Assembly (NCBI GenBank): GCA_949987565.1
Contig: OX465118.1
Location: forward strand, 6,290,538 to 6,354,537
From: Luidia sarsii
Taxonomy: Eukaryota > Echinodermata > Asteroidea > Paxillosida > Luidiidae
DNA: 64,000 nucleotides
Direction: 5' to 3'
Shown piece by piece: positions 24,500 to 37,039 of the stretch (positions are counted from its first letter, which is position 1; each line of letters starts with the position of its first letter). Under the pieces are notes generated by a model that did no database searches, had not been told where the DNA came from, and worked only from the letters and a program-made list of their open reading frames with translations. Position numbers and translations under genes: made by a program.

Positions 24500-26440
24500 A
24501 AAATAATGAAGGAGATATTAACTTGCAAAGTGTATTTTCTTTCCAGCGTCTTTCCGGCGACTGAGTGTTGTGTACTGCTGTCTGCACACACAAGCTGCCT
24601 AGCTGACTGAGGTTGGTTCTCTTTGCTTGATCATAAAATCATCATACTATGTTTGATTTCAGATTTTTCACCACTGGTGGTTAGATCTTTTCCAGGCCTG
24701 TTAGCAGGCCAAGTTTAAGATTCGTCAATAAAATAATGAAGGAGATATTAACGTGCAAAGTGTATTTTCTTTCCAGCTTCTTTCCGGCGACTGAGTGTTG
24801 TGTACTGCTGTCTGCACACACAAGCTGCCTAGCTGACTGAGGTTGGTTCTCTTTGCTTGATCATAAAATCATCATACTATGTTTGATTTCAGATTTTTCA
24901 CCACTGGTGGTTAGATCTTTTCCAGGCCTGTTAGCAGGCCAAGTTTAAGATTCGTCAATAAAATAATGAAGGAGATATTAACGTGCAAAGTGTATTTTCT
25001 TTCCAGCTTCTTTCCGGCGACTTACTGTTGTGTACTGCTGTCTGCACACACAATCTTCCTAGCTGACTGAGGTTGGTTCTCTTTGCTTGATCATAAAATC
25101 ATCACACTGTGTTCGATCTCAGATTTTTCACCACTGGTGGTTAGATCTTTTCCGGGCCTGTTAGCAGGCTAAGTTTAAGATTCGTCAATAAAATAATGAA
25201 GGAGATATTAACTTGCAAAGTGTATTTTCTTTCCAGCTTCTTTCCGGCGACTGAGTGTTGTGTACTGCTGTCTGCACACACAAGCTGCCTAGCTGACTGA
25301 GGTTGGTTCTCTTTGCTTGATCATAAAATCATCATACTATGTTTGATTTCAGATTTTTCACCACTGGTGGTTAGATCTTTTCCAGGCCTGTTAGCAGGCC
25401 AAGTTTAAGATTCGTCAATAAAATAATGAAGGAGATATTAACTTGCAAAATGTATTTGTCTTTCCAGCTTCTGTCCGGCGACTGACTGTTGTGTACTGCT
25501 GTCTGCACACAAGCTGCCTAGCTGACTGAGGTTGGTTCTCTTTGCTTGATCATAAAATCATCATACTATGTTAGATCTCAGATTTTTCACCACTGGTGGT
25601 TAGATCTTTTCCGGGCCTGTTAGCAGGCTAAGTTTAAGATTCGTCAATAAAATAATGAAGGAGATATTAACTTGCAAAGTGTATTTTCTTTCCAGCGTCT
25701 TTCCGGCGACTGAGTGTTGTGTACTGCTGTCTGCACACACAAGCTGCCTAGCTGACTGAGGTTGGTTCTCTTTGCTTGATCATAAAATCATCATACTATG
25801 TTAGATCTCAGATTTTTCACCACTGGTGGTTAGATCTTTTCCGGGCCTGTTAGCAGGCTAAGTTTAAGATTCGTCAATAAAATAATGAAGGAGATATTAA
25901 CTTGCAAAGTGTATTTTCTTTCCAGCTTCTTTCCGGCGACTGAGTGTTGTGTACTGCTGTCTGCACACACAAGCTGCCTAACTGACTGAGGTTGGTTCTC
26001 TTTGCTTGATCATAAAATCATCATACTATGTTTGATTTCAGATTTTTCACCACTGGTGGTTAGATCTTTTCCAGGCCTGTTAGCAGGCCAAGTTTAAGTT
26101 TCGTCAATAAAATAATGAAGGAGATATTAACGTGCAAAGTGTATTTTTCTTTCCAGCTTCTTTCCGGCGACTGACTGTTGTGTACTGCTGTCTGCACACA
26201 CAATCTTCCTAGCTGACTGAGGTTGGTTCTCTTTGCTTGATCATAAAATCATCATAGTATGTTTGATTTCAGATTTTTCACCACTGGTGGTTAGATCTTT
26301 TCCAGGCCTGTTAGCAGGCCAAGTTTAAGATTCGTCAATAAAATAATGAAGGAGATATTAACTTGCAAAGTGTATTTTCTTTCCAGCTTCTTTCCGGCGA
26401 CTGAGTGTTGTGTACTGCTGTCTGCACACACAAGCTGCCA
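24500..26440 (+). repeat. Block repeat at +5,982/5,980, right part, copy 1
   Basis: The rare TTCCAGCGTC (24,541) pairs with 30,523 and CTTGCAAAATG (25,442) with 31,422. The offset falls by two at a two-base deletion in the partner near 30,818. This part carries the ATGTTAGATCTCAG monomers (about 25,570 and 25,800). Confidence 0.8.
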
Positions 26441-28653
26441 AGCTGACTGAGGTTGGTTCTCTTTGCTTGATCATAAAATCATCATACTATGTTTGATTTC
26501 AGATATTTCACCACTGGTGGTTAGATCTTTTCCAGGCCTGTTAGCAGGCCAAGTTTAAGATTCGTCAATAAAATAATGAAGGAGATATTAACGTGCAAAG
26601 TGTATTTTTCTTTCCAGCTTCTTTCCGGCGACTGAGTGTTGTGTACTGCTGTCTGCACACACAAGCTGCCTAGCTGACTGAGGTTGGTTCTCTTTGCTTG
26701 ATCATAAAATCATCATACTATGTTTGATTTCAGATTTTTCACCACTGGTGGTTAGATCTTTTCCAGGCCTGTTAGCAGGCCAAGTTTAAGATTCGTCAAT
26801 AAAATAATGAAGGAGATATTAACGTGCAAAGTGTATTTTTCTTTCCAGCTTCTTTCCGGCGACTGACTGTTGTGTACTGCTGTCTGCACACACAAGCTGC
26901 CTAGCTGACTGAGGTTGGTTCTCTTTGCTTAATCATAAAATCATCATACTATGTTTAATTTCAGATTTTTCACCACTGGTGGTTAGATCTTTTCCAGGCC
27001 TGTTAGCAGACCAAGTTTAAGATTCGTCAATAAAATAATGAAGGAAATATTAACGTGCAAAGTGTATTTTTCTTTCCAGCTTCTGTCCGGCGACTGACTG
27101 TTGTGTACTGCTGTCTGCACACAAGCTGCCTAGCTGACTGAGGTTGGTTCTCTTTGCTTGATCATAAAATCATCACACTGTGTTCGATCTCAGATTTTTC
27201 ACCACTGGTGGTTAGATCTTTTCCGGGCCTGTTAGCAGGCTAAGTTTAAGATTCGTCAATAAATTAATGAAGGAGATATTAACTTGCAAAGTGTATTTTC
27301 TTTCCAGCTTCTTTCCGGCGACTGAGTGTTGTGTACTGCTGTCTGCACACACAAGCTGCCTAGCTGACTGAGGTTGGTTCTCTTTGCTTGATCATAAAAT
27401 CATCATACTATGTTTGATTTCAGATTTTTCACCACTGGTGGTTAGATCTTTTCCAGGCCTGTTAGCAGGCCAAGTTTAAGATTCGTCAATAAAATAATGA
27501 AGGAGATATTAACTTGCAAAGTGTATTTTTCTTTCCAGCTTCTTTCCGGCGACTGAGTGTTGTGTACTGCTGTCTGCACACACAAGCTGCCTAGCTGACT
27601 GAGGTTGGTTCTCTTTGCTTGATCATAAAATCATCATACTATGTTTGATTTCAGATTTTTCACCACTGGTGGTTAGATCTTTTCCAGGCCTGTTAGCAGG
27701 CCAAGTTTAAGATTCGTCAATAAAATAATGAAGGAGATATTAACGTGCAAAGTGTATTTTTCTTTCCAGCTTCTTTCCGGCGACTGACTGTTGTGTACTG
27801 CTGTCTGCACACAAGCTGCCTAGCTGACTGAGGTTGGTTCTCTTTGCTTAATCATAAAATCATCACACTGTGTTCGATCTCAGATTTTTCACCACTGGTG
27901 GTTAGATCTTTTCCAGGCCTGTTAGCAGGCCAAGTTTAAGATTCGTCAATAAAATAATGAAGGAGATATTAACGTGCAAAGTGTATTTTTCTTTCCAGCT
28001 TCTTTCCGGCGACTGACTGTTGTGTACTGCTGTCTGCACACACAAGCTGCCTAGCTGACTGAGGTTGGTTCTCTTTGCTTAATCATAAAATCATCATACT
28101 ATGTTTTATTTCAGATTTTTCACCACTGGTGGTTAGATCTTTTCCAGGCCTGTTAGCAGGCCAAGTTTAAGATTCGTCAATAAAATAATGAAGGAAATAT
28201 TAACGTGCAAAGTGTATTTTTCTTTCCAGCTTCTGTCCGGCGACTGACTGTTGTGTACTGCTGTCTGCACACAAGCTGCCTAGCTGACTGAGGTTGGTTC
28301 TCTTTGCTTGATCATAAAATCATCACACTGTGTTCGATCTCAGATTTTTCACCACTGGTGGTTAGATCTTTTCCGGGCCTGTTAGCAGGCTAAGTTTAAG
28401 ATTCGTCAATAAATTAATGAAGGAGATATTAACTTGCAAAGTGTATTTTCTTTCCAGCTTCTTTCCGGCGACTGAGTGTTGTGTACTGCTGTCTGCACAC
28501 ACAAGCTGCCTAGCTGACTGAGGTTGGTTCTCTTTGCTTGATCATAAAATCATCATACTATGTTTGATTTCAGATTTTTCACCACTGGTGGTTAGATCTT
28601 TTCCAGGCCTGTTAGCAGGCCAAGTTTAAGATTCGTCAATAAAATAATGAAGG
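26362..28653 (+). repeat. 24-monomer (5,522-bp) block repeat, copy 2
   Basis: Partner of the block at about 20,840-23,131. One private change is CAGACCAAG near 27,009, which breaks the CAGGCC hairpin arm. Confidence 0.82.
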
Positions 28654-29113
28654 AGATATTAACTTGCAAAGTGTATTTTTCTTTCCAGCTTCTTTCCGGC
28701 GACTGAGTGTTGTGTACTGCTGTCTGCACACACAAGCTGCCTAGCTGACTGAGGTTGGTTCTCTTTGCTTGATCATAAAATCATCATACTATGTTTGATT
28801 TCAGATTTTTCACCACTGGTGGTTAGATCTTTTCCAGGCCTGTTAGCAGGCCAAGTTTAAGATTCGTCAATAAAATAATGAAGGAGATATTAACGTGCAA
28901 AGTGTATTTTTCTTTCCAGCTTCTTTCCGGCGACTGACTGTTGTGTACTGCTGTCTGCACACAAGCTGCCTAGCTGACTGAGGTTGGTTCTCTTTGCTTG
29001 ATCATAAAATCATCACACTGTGTTCGATCTCAGATTTTTCACCACTGGTGGTTAGATCTTTTCCAGGCCTGTTAGCAGGCCAAGTTTAAGATTCGTCAAT
29101 AAAATAATGAAGG
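28653..29113 (+). repeat. Two-monomer (about 460-bp) insertion that shifts the block offset from 5,522 to 5,982
   Basis: Before this pair the two zone II copies align at +5,522, and after it at +5,982. The extra monomers resemble the neighbouring pair upstream (TTAACTTGC with five Ts and GAGTGTTG, then TTAACGTGC), as expected from out-of-register exchange. A deletion from the 23.1 kb copy is equally possible. Confidence 0.7.
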
Positions 29114-29121
29114 AGATATTA

Positions 29122-30032
29122 ACGTGCAAAGTGTATTTTTCTTTCCAGCTTCTTTCCGGCGACTTACTGTTGTGTACTGCTGTCTGCACACACAATCTTC
29201 CTAGCTGACTGAGGTTGGTTCTCTTTGCTTGATCATAAAATCATCATAGTATGTTTGATTTCAGATTTTTCACCACTGGTGGTTAGATCTTTTCCAGGCC
29301 TGTTAGCAGGCCAAGTTTAAGATTCGTCAATAAAATAATGAAGGAGATATTAACGTGCAAAGTGTATTTTTCTTTCCAGCTTCTGTCCGGCGACTGACTG
29401 TTGTGTACTGCTGTCTGCACACAAGCTGCCTAGCTGACTGAGGTTGGTTCTCTTTGCTTGATCATAAAATCATCACACTGTGTTCGATCTCAGATTTTTC
29501 ACCACTGGTGATTAGATCTTTTCCGGGCCTGTTAGCAGGCTAAGTTTAAGATTCGTCAATAAATTAATGAAGGAGATATTAACTTGCAAAGTGTATTTTC
29601 TTTCCAGCTTCTTTCCGGCGACTGAGTGTTGTGTACTGCTGTCTGCACACACAAGCTGCCAAGCTGACTGAGGTTGGTTCTCTTTGCTTGATCATAAAAT
29701 CATCATACTATGTTTGATTTCAGATTGTTCACCACTGGTGGTTAGATCTTTTCCAGGCCTGTTAGCAGGCCAAGTTTAAGATTCGTCAATAAAATAATGA
29801 AGGAGATATTAACGTGCAAAGTGTATTTTTCTTTCCAGCTTCTTTCCGGCGACTGAGTGTTGTGTACTGCTGTCTGCACACACAAGCTGCCTAGCTGACT
29901 GAGGTTGGTTCTCTTTGCTTGATCATAAAATCATCATACTATGTTTGATTTCAGATTTTTCACCACTGGTGGTTAGATCTTTTCCAGGCCTGTTAGCAGG
30001 CCAAGTTTAAGATTCGTCAATAAAATAATGAA
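29122..30032 (+). repeat. Block repeat at +5,982, left part, copy 2
   Basis: Partner of about 23,140-24,050. It is followed by two monomers (about 30,040-30,480) of other types: GTTTAATTTC with GTATTTGTC, then the ATGTTAGATCTC type. Confidence 0.75.
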
Positions 30033-30481
30033 GGAGATATTAACGTGCAAAGTGTATTTTTCTTTCCAGCTTCTTTCCGGCGACTGACTGTTGTGTACTG
30101 CTGTCTGCACACACAAGCTGCCTAGCTGACTGAGGTTGGTTCTCTTTGCTTAATCATAAAATCATCATACTATGTTTAATTTCAGATTTTTCACCACTGG
30201 TGGTTAGATCTTTTCCAGGCCTGTTAGCAGGCCAAGTTTAAGATTCGTCAATAAAATAATGAAGGAGATATTAACTTGCAAAGTGTATTTGTCTTTCCAG
30301 CTTCTGTCCGGCGACTGACTGTTGTGTACTGCTGTCTGCACACAAGCTGCCTAGCTGACTGAGGTTGGTTCTCTTTGCTTGATCATAAAATCATCATACT
30401 ATGTTAGATCTCAGATTTTTCACCACTGGTGGTTAGATCTTTTCCGGGCCTGTTAGCAGGCTAAGTTTAAGATTCGTCAAT

Positions 30482-32420
30482 AAAATAATGAAGGAGATAT
30501 TAACTTGCAAAGTGTATTTTCTTTCCAGCGTCTTTCCGGCGACTGAGTGTTGTGTACTGCTGTCTGCACACACAAGCTGCCTAGCTGACTGAGGTTGGTT
30601 CTCTTTGCTTGATCATAAAATCATCATACTATGTTTGATTTCAGATTTTTCACCACTGGTGGTTAGATCTTTTCCAGGCCTGTTAGCAGGCCAAGTTTAA
30701 GATTCGTCAATAAAATAATGAAGGAGATATTAACGTGCAAAGTGTATTTTCTTTCCAGCTTCTTTCCGGCGACTGAGTGTTGTGTACTGCTGTCTGCACA
30801 CACAAGCTGCCTAGCTGACAGGTTGGTTCTCTTTGCTTGATCATAAAATCATCATACTATGTTTGATTTCAGATTTTTCACCACTGGTGGTTAGATCTTT
30901 TCCAGGCCTGTTAGCAGGCCAAGTTTAAGATTCGTCAATAAAATAATGAAGGAGATATTAACGTGCAAAGTGTATTTTCTTTCCAGCTTCTTTCCGGCGA
31001 CTTACTGTTGTGTACTGCTGTCTGCACACACAATCTTCCTAGCTGACTGAGGTTGGTTCTCTTTGCTTGATCATAAAATCATCACACTGTGTTCGATCTC
31101 AGATTTTTCACCACTGGTGGTTAGATCTTTTCCGGGCCTGTTAGCAGGCTAAGTTTAAGATTCGTCAATAAAATAATGAAGGAGATATTAACTTGCAAAG
31201 TGTATTTTCTTTCCAGCTTCTTTCCGGCGACTGAGTGTTGTGTACTGCTGTCTGCACACACAAGCTGCCTAGCTGACTGAGGTTGGTTCTCTTTGCTTGA
31301 TCATAAAATCATCATACTATGTTTGATTTCAGATTTTTCACCACTGGTGGTTAGATCTTTTCCAGGCCTGTTAGCAGGCCAAGTTTAAGATTCGTCAATA
31401 AAATAATGAAGGAGATATTAACTTGCAAAATGTATTTGTCTTTCCAGCTTCTGTCCGGCGACTGACTGTTGTGTACTGCTGTCTGCACACAAGCTGCCTA
31501 GCTGACTGAGGTTGGTTCTCTTTGCTTGATCATAAAATCATCATACTATGTTAGATCTCAGATTTTTCACCACTGGTGGTTAGATCTTTTCCGGGCCTGT
31601 TAGCAGGCTAAGTTTAAGATTCGTCAATAAAATAATGAAGGAGATATTAACTTGCAAAGTGTATTTTCTTTCCAGCGTCTTTCCGGCGACTGAGTGTTGT
31701 GTACTGCTGTCTGCACACACAAGCTGCCTAGCTGACTGAGGTTGGTTCTCTTTGCTTGATCATAAAATCATCATACTATGTTAGATCTCAGATTTTTCAC
31801 CACTGGTGGTTAGATCTTTTCCGGGCCTGTTAGCAGGCTAAGTTTAAGATTCGTCAATAAAATAATGAAGGAGATATTAACTTGCAAAGTGTATTTTCTT
31901 TCCAGCTTCTTTCCGGCGACTGAGTGTTGTGTACTGCTGTCTGCGCACACAAGCTGCCTAACTGACTGAGGTTGGTTCTCTTTGCTTGATCATAAAATCA
32001 TCATACTATGTTTGATTTCAGATTTTTCACCACTGGTGGTTAGATCTTTTCCAGGCCTGTTAGCAGGCCAAGTTTAAGTTTCGTCAATAAAATAATGAAG
32101 GAGATATTAACGTGCAAAGTGTATTTTTCTTTCCAGCTTCTTTCCGGCGACTGACTGTTGTGTACTGCTGTCTGCACACACAATCTTCCTAGCTGACTGA
32201 GGTTGGTTCTCTTTGCTTGATCATAAAATCATCATAGTATGTTTGATTTCAGATTTTTCACCACTGGTGGTTAGATCTTTTACAGGCCTGTTAGCAGGCC
32301 AAGTTTAAGATTCGTCAATAAAATAATGAAGGAGATATTAACTTGCAAAGTGTATTTTCTTTCCAGCTTCTTTCCGGCGACTGAGTGTTGTGTACTGCTG
32401 TCTGCACACACAAGCTGCCT
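30482..32420 (+). repeat. Block repeat at +5,982/5,980, right part, copy 2
   Basis: Partner of about 24,500-26,440. Private changes are GCTGACAGGTTGG near 30,815 (two bases lost), CTGCGCACAC near 31,943 and TTTTACAGGCC near 32,280. Confidence 0.8.
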
Positions 32421-33361
32421 AGCTGACTGAGGTTGGTTCTCTTTGCTTGATCATAAAATCATCATACTATGTTTGATTTCAGATTTTTCACCACTGGTGG
32501 TTAGATCTTTTCCAGGCCTGTTAGCAGGCCAAGTTTAAGATTCGTCAATAAAATAATGAAGGAGATATTAACGTGCAAAGTGTATTTTTCTTTCCAGCTT
32601 CTTTCCGGCGACTGAGTGTTGTGTACTGCTGTCTGCACACACAATCTTCCTAGCTGACTGAGGTTGGTTCTCTTTGCTTGATCATAAAATCATCATAGTA
32701 TGTTTGATTTCAGATTTTTCACCACTGGTGGTTAGATCTTTTCCAGGCCTGTTAGCAGGCCAAGTTTAAGATTCGTCAATAAAATAATGAAAAAGATATT
32801 AACTTGCAAAGTGTATTTTCTTTCCAGCTTCTTTCCGGCGACTGAGTGTTGTGTACTGCTGTCTGCACACACAAGCTGCCTAACTGACTGAGGTTGGTTC
32901 TCTTTGCTTGATCATAAAATCATCATACTATGTTTGATTTCAGATTTTTCACCACTGGTGGTTAGATCTTTTCCAGGCCTGTTAGCAGGCCAAGTTTAGG
33001 ATTCGTCAATAAAATAATGAAGGAGATATTAACGTGCAAAGTGTATTTTATTTTCCAGCTTCTTTCCGGCGACTGAGTGTTGTGTACTGCTGTCTGCACA
33101 CACAAGCTGCCTAGCTGACTGAGGTTGGTTCTCTTTGCTTGATCATAAAATCATCATACTATGTTTGATTTCAGATTTTTCACCACTGGTGGTTAGATCT
33201 TTTCCAGGCCTGTTAGCAGGCCAAGTTTAAGTTTCGTCAATAAAATAATGAAGGAGATATTAACGTGCAAAGTGTATTTTTCTTTCCAGCTTCTTTCCGG
33301 CGACTGACTGTTGTGTACTGCTGTCTGCACACACAAGCTGCCTAGCTGACTGAGGTTTGTT

Positions 33362-33590
33362 CTCTTTGCTTGATCATAAAATCATCATACTATGTTTGAT
33401 TTCAGATTTTACACTACTGATGGATAGATCTTTCGCAGGCCCGTTACCATGGCAAGATTTAGATTCGTCAATAAAATAATGAAGGAGATATTTATATGAA
33501 AATTGTATTTTTCTTTCCAGCTTTCGTCCGGCGACTGACTGTTGTGTACTGCTGTCTGCACACAAGCTGCCTAGCTGACTGAGGTTGGTT
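33362..33590 (+). repeat. Strongly diverged 229-bp monomer, copy 1 of 7
   Basis: The central third differs at more than twenty positions from the consensus: GATTTTACACTACTGATGG replaces the ACCAC/GTGGT dyad, GCCCGTTACCATGGCAAG replaces the GGCCTG hairpin, and GAGATATTTATATGAAAATTG replaces the TTAAC block. Both ends, the AATAAA and the pyrimidine tract are normal. All seven copies look identical over this stretch. This one is followed by the CAAGGCC dimer cassette, unlike the other six. It contains no gene that I can support. Confidence 0.9.
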
Positions 33591-34053
33591 CTCTTTGCTT
33601 GATTATAAAATCATCATACTATGTTTGATTTCAGATTTTTCACCACTGGTGGTTAGATCTTTTCAAGGCCTGTTAGCAGGCTAAGTTTAAGATTCGTCAA
33701 TAAAATAATGAAGGAGATTTAAAAGTGCAAAGTGTATTTTTATTTCCAGCTTCTTTCCGGCGACTGACTGTTGTGTACTGCTGTCTGCACACACAAGCTG
33801 CCTAGCTGACTGAGGTTGGTTCTCTTTGCTTGATCATAAAATGATCATACTATGTTTGATCTCAGATTTTTTACCACTGGTGGTTAGATCTTTTCCGGGC
33901 CTGTTGGCAGGCTAAGTTTTAGATTCGTCAATAAAAAAATGAAGGAGATATTAACTTGCAAAATGTATTTTTCTTTCCAGCTTCTGTCCGGCGACTGACT
34001 GTTTGTGTACTGCTGTCTGCACACACAAGCTGCCTAGCTGACTGAGGATGGTT
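33591..34053 (+). repeat. Diverged dimer cassette (463 bp), copy 1
   Basis: The first monomer has TTTTCAAGGCC, GAGATTTAAAAGTGC and TATTTTTATTTCC. The second has AAAATGATCAT, CTGTTGGCAGGCTAAG, TTTTAGATTCG, AATAAAAAAATG, GCAAAATG, CTGTTTGTG and GAGGATGG. The same set recurs together at four other places. In this copy the 5' part of the first monomer is of the GATTATA/ATACTATGTTTGATTTC type. Confidence 0.88.
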
Positions 34054-35667
34054 CTCTTTGCTTGATCATAAAATCATCATACTATGTTTGATTTCAGATT
34101 TTTCACCACTGGTGGTTAGATCTTTTCCAGGCCTGTTAGCAGGCCAAGTTTAAGATTCGTCAATAAAATAATGAAGGAGATATTAACGTGCAAAGTGTAT
34201 TTTTCTTTCCAGCTTCTTTCCGGCGACTGACTGCTGTGTACTGCTGTCTGCACACACAAGCTGCCTAGCTGACTGAGGTTGGTTCTCTTTGCTTGATCAT
34301 AAAATCATCATACTATGTTTGATTTCAGATTTTTCACCACTGGTGGTTAGATCTTTTCCAGGCCTGTTAGCAGGCCAAGTTTAAGATTCGTCAATAAAAT
34401 AATGAAGGAGATATTAACGTGCAAAGTGTATTTTTCTTTCCAGCTTCTGTCCGGTGACTGACTGTTGTGTACTGCTGTCTGCACACAAGCTGCCTAGCTG
34501 ACTGAGGTTGGTTCTCTTTGCTTGATCATAAAATCATCAAACTGTGTTCGATCTCAGATTTTTCACCACTGGTGGTTAGATCTTTTCCGGGCCTGTTAGC
34601 AGGCCAAGTTTAAGATTCGTCAATAAAATAATGAAGGAGATATTAACGTGCAAAGTGTATTTTTCTTTCCAGCTTCTTTCCGGCGACTGACTGTTGTGTA
34701 CTGCTGTCTGCACACACAATCTTCCTAGCTGACTGAGGTTGGTTCTCTTTGCTTGATCATAAAATCATCATACTATGTTTGATTTCAGATTTTTCACCAC
34801 TGGTGGTTAGATCTTTTCCAGGCCTGTTAGCAGGCCAAGTTTAAGATTCGTCAATAAAATAATGAAGGAGATATTAACGTGCAAAGTGTATTTTTCTTTC
34901 CAGCTTCTTTCCGGCGACTGACTGTTGTGTACTGCTGTCTGCACACACAATCTTCCTAGCTGACTGAGGTTGGTTCTCTTTGCTTGATCATAAAATCATC
35001 ATAGTATGTTTGATTTCAGATTTTTCACCACTGGTGGTTAGATCTTTTCCAGGCCTGTTAGCAGGCCGAGTTTAAGATTCGTCAATAAAATAATGAAAAA
35101 GATATTAACTTGCAAAGTGTATTTTCTTTCCAGCTTCTTTCCGGCGACTGAGTGTTGTGTACTGCTGTCTGCACACACAAGCTGCCTAACTGACTGAGGT
35201 TGGTTCTCTTTGCTTGATCATAAAATCATCATACTATGTTTGATTTCAGATTTTTCACCACTGGTGGTTAGATCTTTTCCAGGCCTGTTAGCAGGCCAAG
35301 TTTAAGATTCGTCAATAAAATAATGAAGGAGATATTAACGTGCAAAGTGTATTTTATTTTCCAGCTTCTTTCCGGCGACTGAGTGTTGTGTACTGCTGTC
35401 TGCACACACAAGCTGCCTAGCTGACTGAGGTTGGTTCTCTTTGCTTGATCATAAAATCATCATACTATGTTTGATTTCAGATTTTTCACCACTGGTGGTT
35501 AGATCTTTTCCAGGCCTGTTAGCAGGCCAAGTTTAAGTTTCGTCAATAAAATAATGAAGGAGATATTAACGTGCAAAGTGTATTTTTCTTTCCAGCTTCT
35601 TTCCGGCGACTGACTGTTGTGTACTGCTGTCTGCACACACAAGCTGCCTAGCTGACTGAGGTTTGTT

Positions 35668-35896
35668 CTCTTTGCTTGATCATAAAATCATCATACTATG
35701 TTTGATTTCAGATTTTACACTACTGATGGATAGATCTTTCGCAGGCCCGTTACCATGGCAAGATTTAGATTCGTCAATAAAATAATGAAGGAGATATTTA
35801 TATGAAAATTGTATTTTTCTTTCCAGCTTTCGTCCGGCGACTGACTGTTGTGTACTGCTGTCTGCACACAAGCTGCCTAGCTGACTGAGGTTGGTT
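35668..35896 (+). repeat. Strongly diverged 229-bp monomer, copy 2 of 7
   Basis: It lies 2,306 bp (10 monomers) after copy 1. The two monomers before it carry TATTTTATTTTCC and then TTTAAGTTTCGTC, and the one after it carries GATTATA and TTTAAGTTTCGTC. The same four-monomer order recurs around most other copies. Confidence 0.9.
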
Positions 35897-37039
35897 CTCT
35901 TTGCTTGATTATAAAATCATCATAGTATGTTTGATTTCAGATTTTTCACCACTGGTGGTTAGATCTTTTCCAGGCCTGTTAGCAGGCCAAGTTTAAGTTT
36001 CGTCAATAAAATAATGAAGGAGATATTAACGTGCAAAGTGTATTTTTCTTTCCAGCTTCTTTCCGGCGACTGACTGTTGTGTACTGCTGTCTGCACACAC
36101 AATCTTCCTAGCTGACTGAGGTTGGTTCTCTTTGCTTGATCATAAAATCATCATACTATGTTTGATTTCAGATTTTTCACCACTGGTGGTTAGATCTTTT
36201 CCAGGCCTGTTAGCAGGCCAAGTTTAAGATTCGTCAATAAAATAATGAAGGAGATATTAACGTGCAAAGTGTATTTTTCTTTCCAGCTTCTGTCCGGCGA
36301 CTGACTTTTGTGTACTGCTGTCTGCACACAAGCTGCCTAGCTGACTGAGGTTGGTTCTCTTTGCTTGATCATAAAATCATCACACTGTGTTCGATCTCAG
36401 ATTTTTCACCACTGGTGGTTAGATCTTTTCCAGGCCTGTTAGCAGGCCAAGTTTAAGATTCGTCAATAAAATAATGAAAAAGATATTAACTTGCAAAGTG
36501 TATTTTCTTTCCAGCTTCTTTCCGGCGACTGAGTGTTGTGTACTGCTGTCTGCACACACAAGCTGCCTAACTGACTGAGGTTGGTTCTCTTTGCTTGATC
36601 ATAAAATCATCATACTATGTTTGATTTCAGATTTTTCACCACTGGTGGTTAGATCTTTTCCAGGCCTGTTAGCAGGCCAAGTTTAAGATTCGTCAATAAA
36701 ATAATGAAGGAGATATTAACGTGCAAAGTGTATTTTTCTTTCCAGCTTCTTTCCGGCGACTGACTGTTGTGTACTGCTGTCTGCACACACAATCTTCCTA
36801 GCTGACTGAGGTTGGTTCTCTTTGCTTGATCATAAAATCATCATAGTATGTTTGATTTCAGATTTTTCACCACTGGTGGTTAGATCTTTTCCAGGCCTGT
36901 TAGCAGGCCAAGTTTAAGATTCGTCAATAAAATAATGAAAAAGATATTAACTTGCAAAGTGTATTTTCTTTCCAGCTTCTTTCCGGCGACTGAGTGTTGT
37001 GTACTGCTGTCTGCACACACAAGCTGCCTAACTGACTGA

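Noticed and set aside
33374..33565. 63-codon minus-strand open frame, repeated at 35,680, 43,729, 44,189, 48,337, 52,257 and 57,553
   Set aside because: It is the reverse strand of the diverged 229-bp monomer. Its seven-fold identity reflects block duplication of satellite DNA. It shows no recognisable domain, no ribosome-binding or Kozak-like context and no independent conservation.
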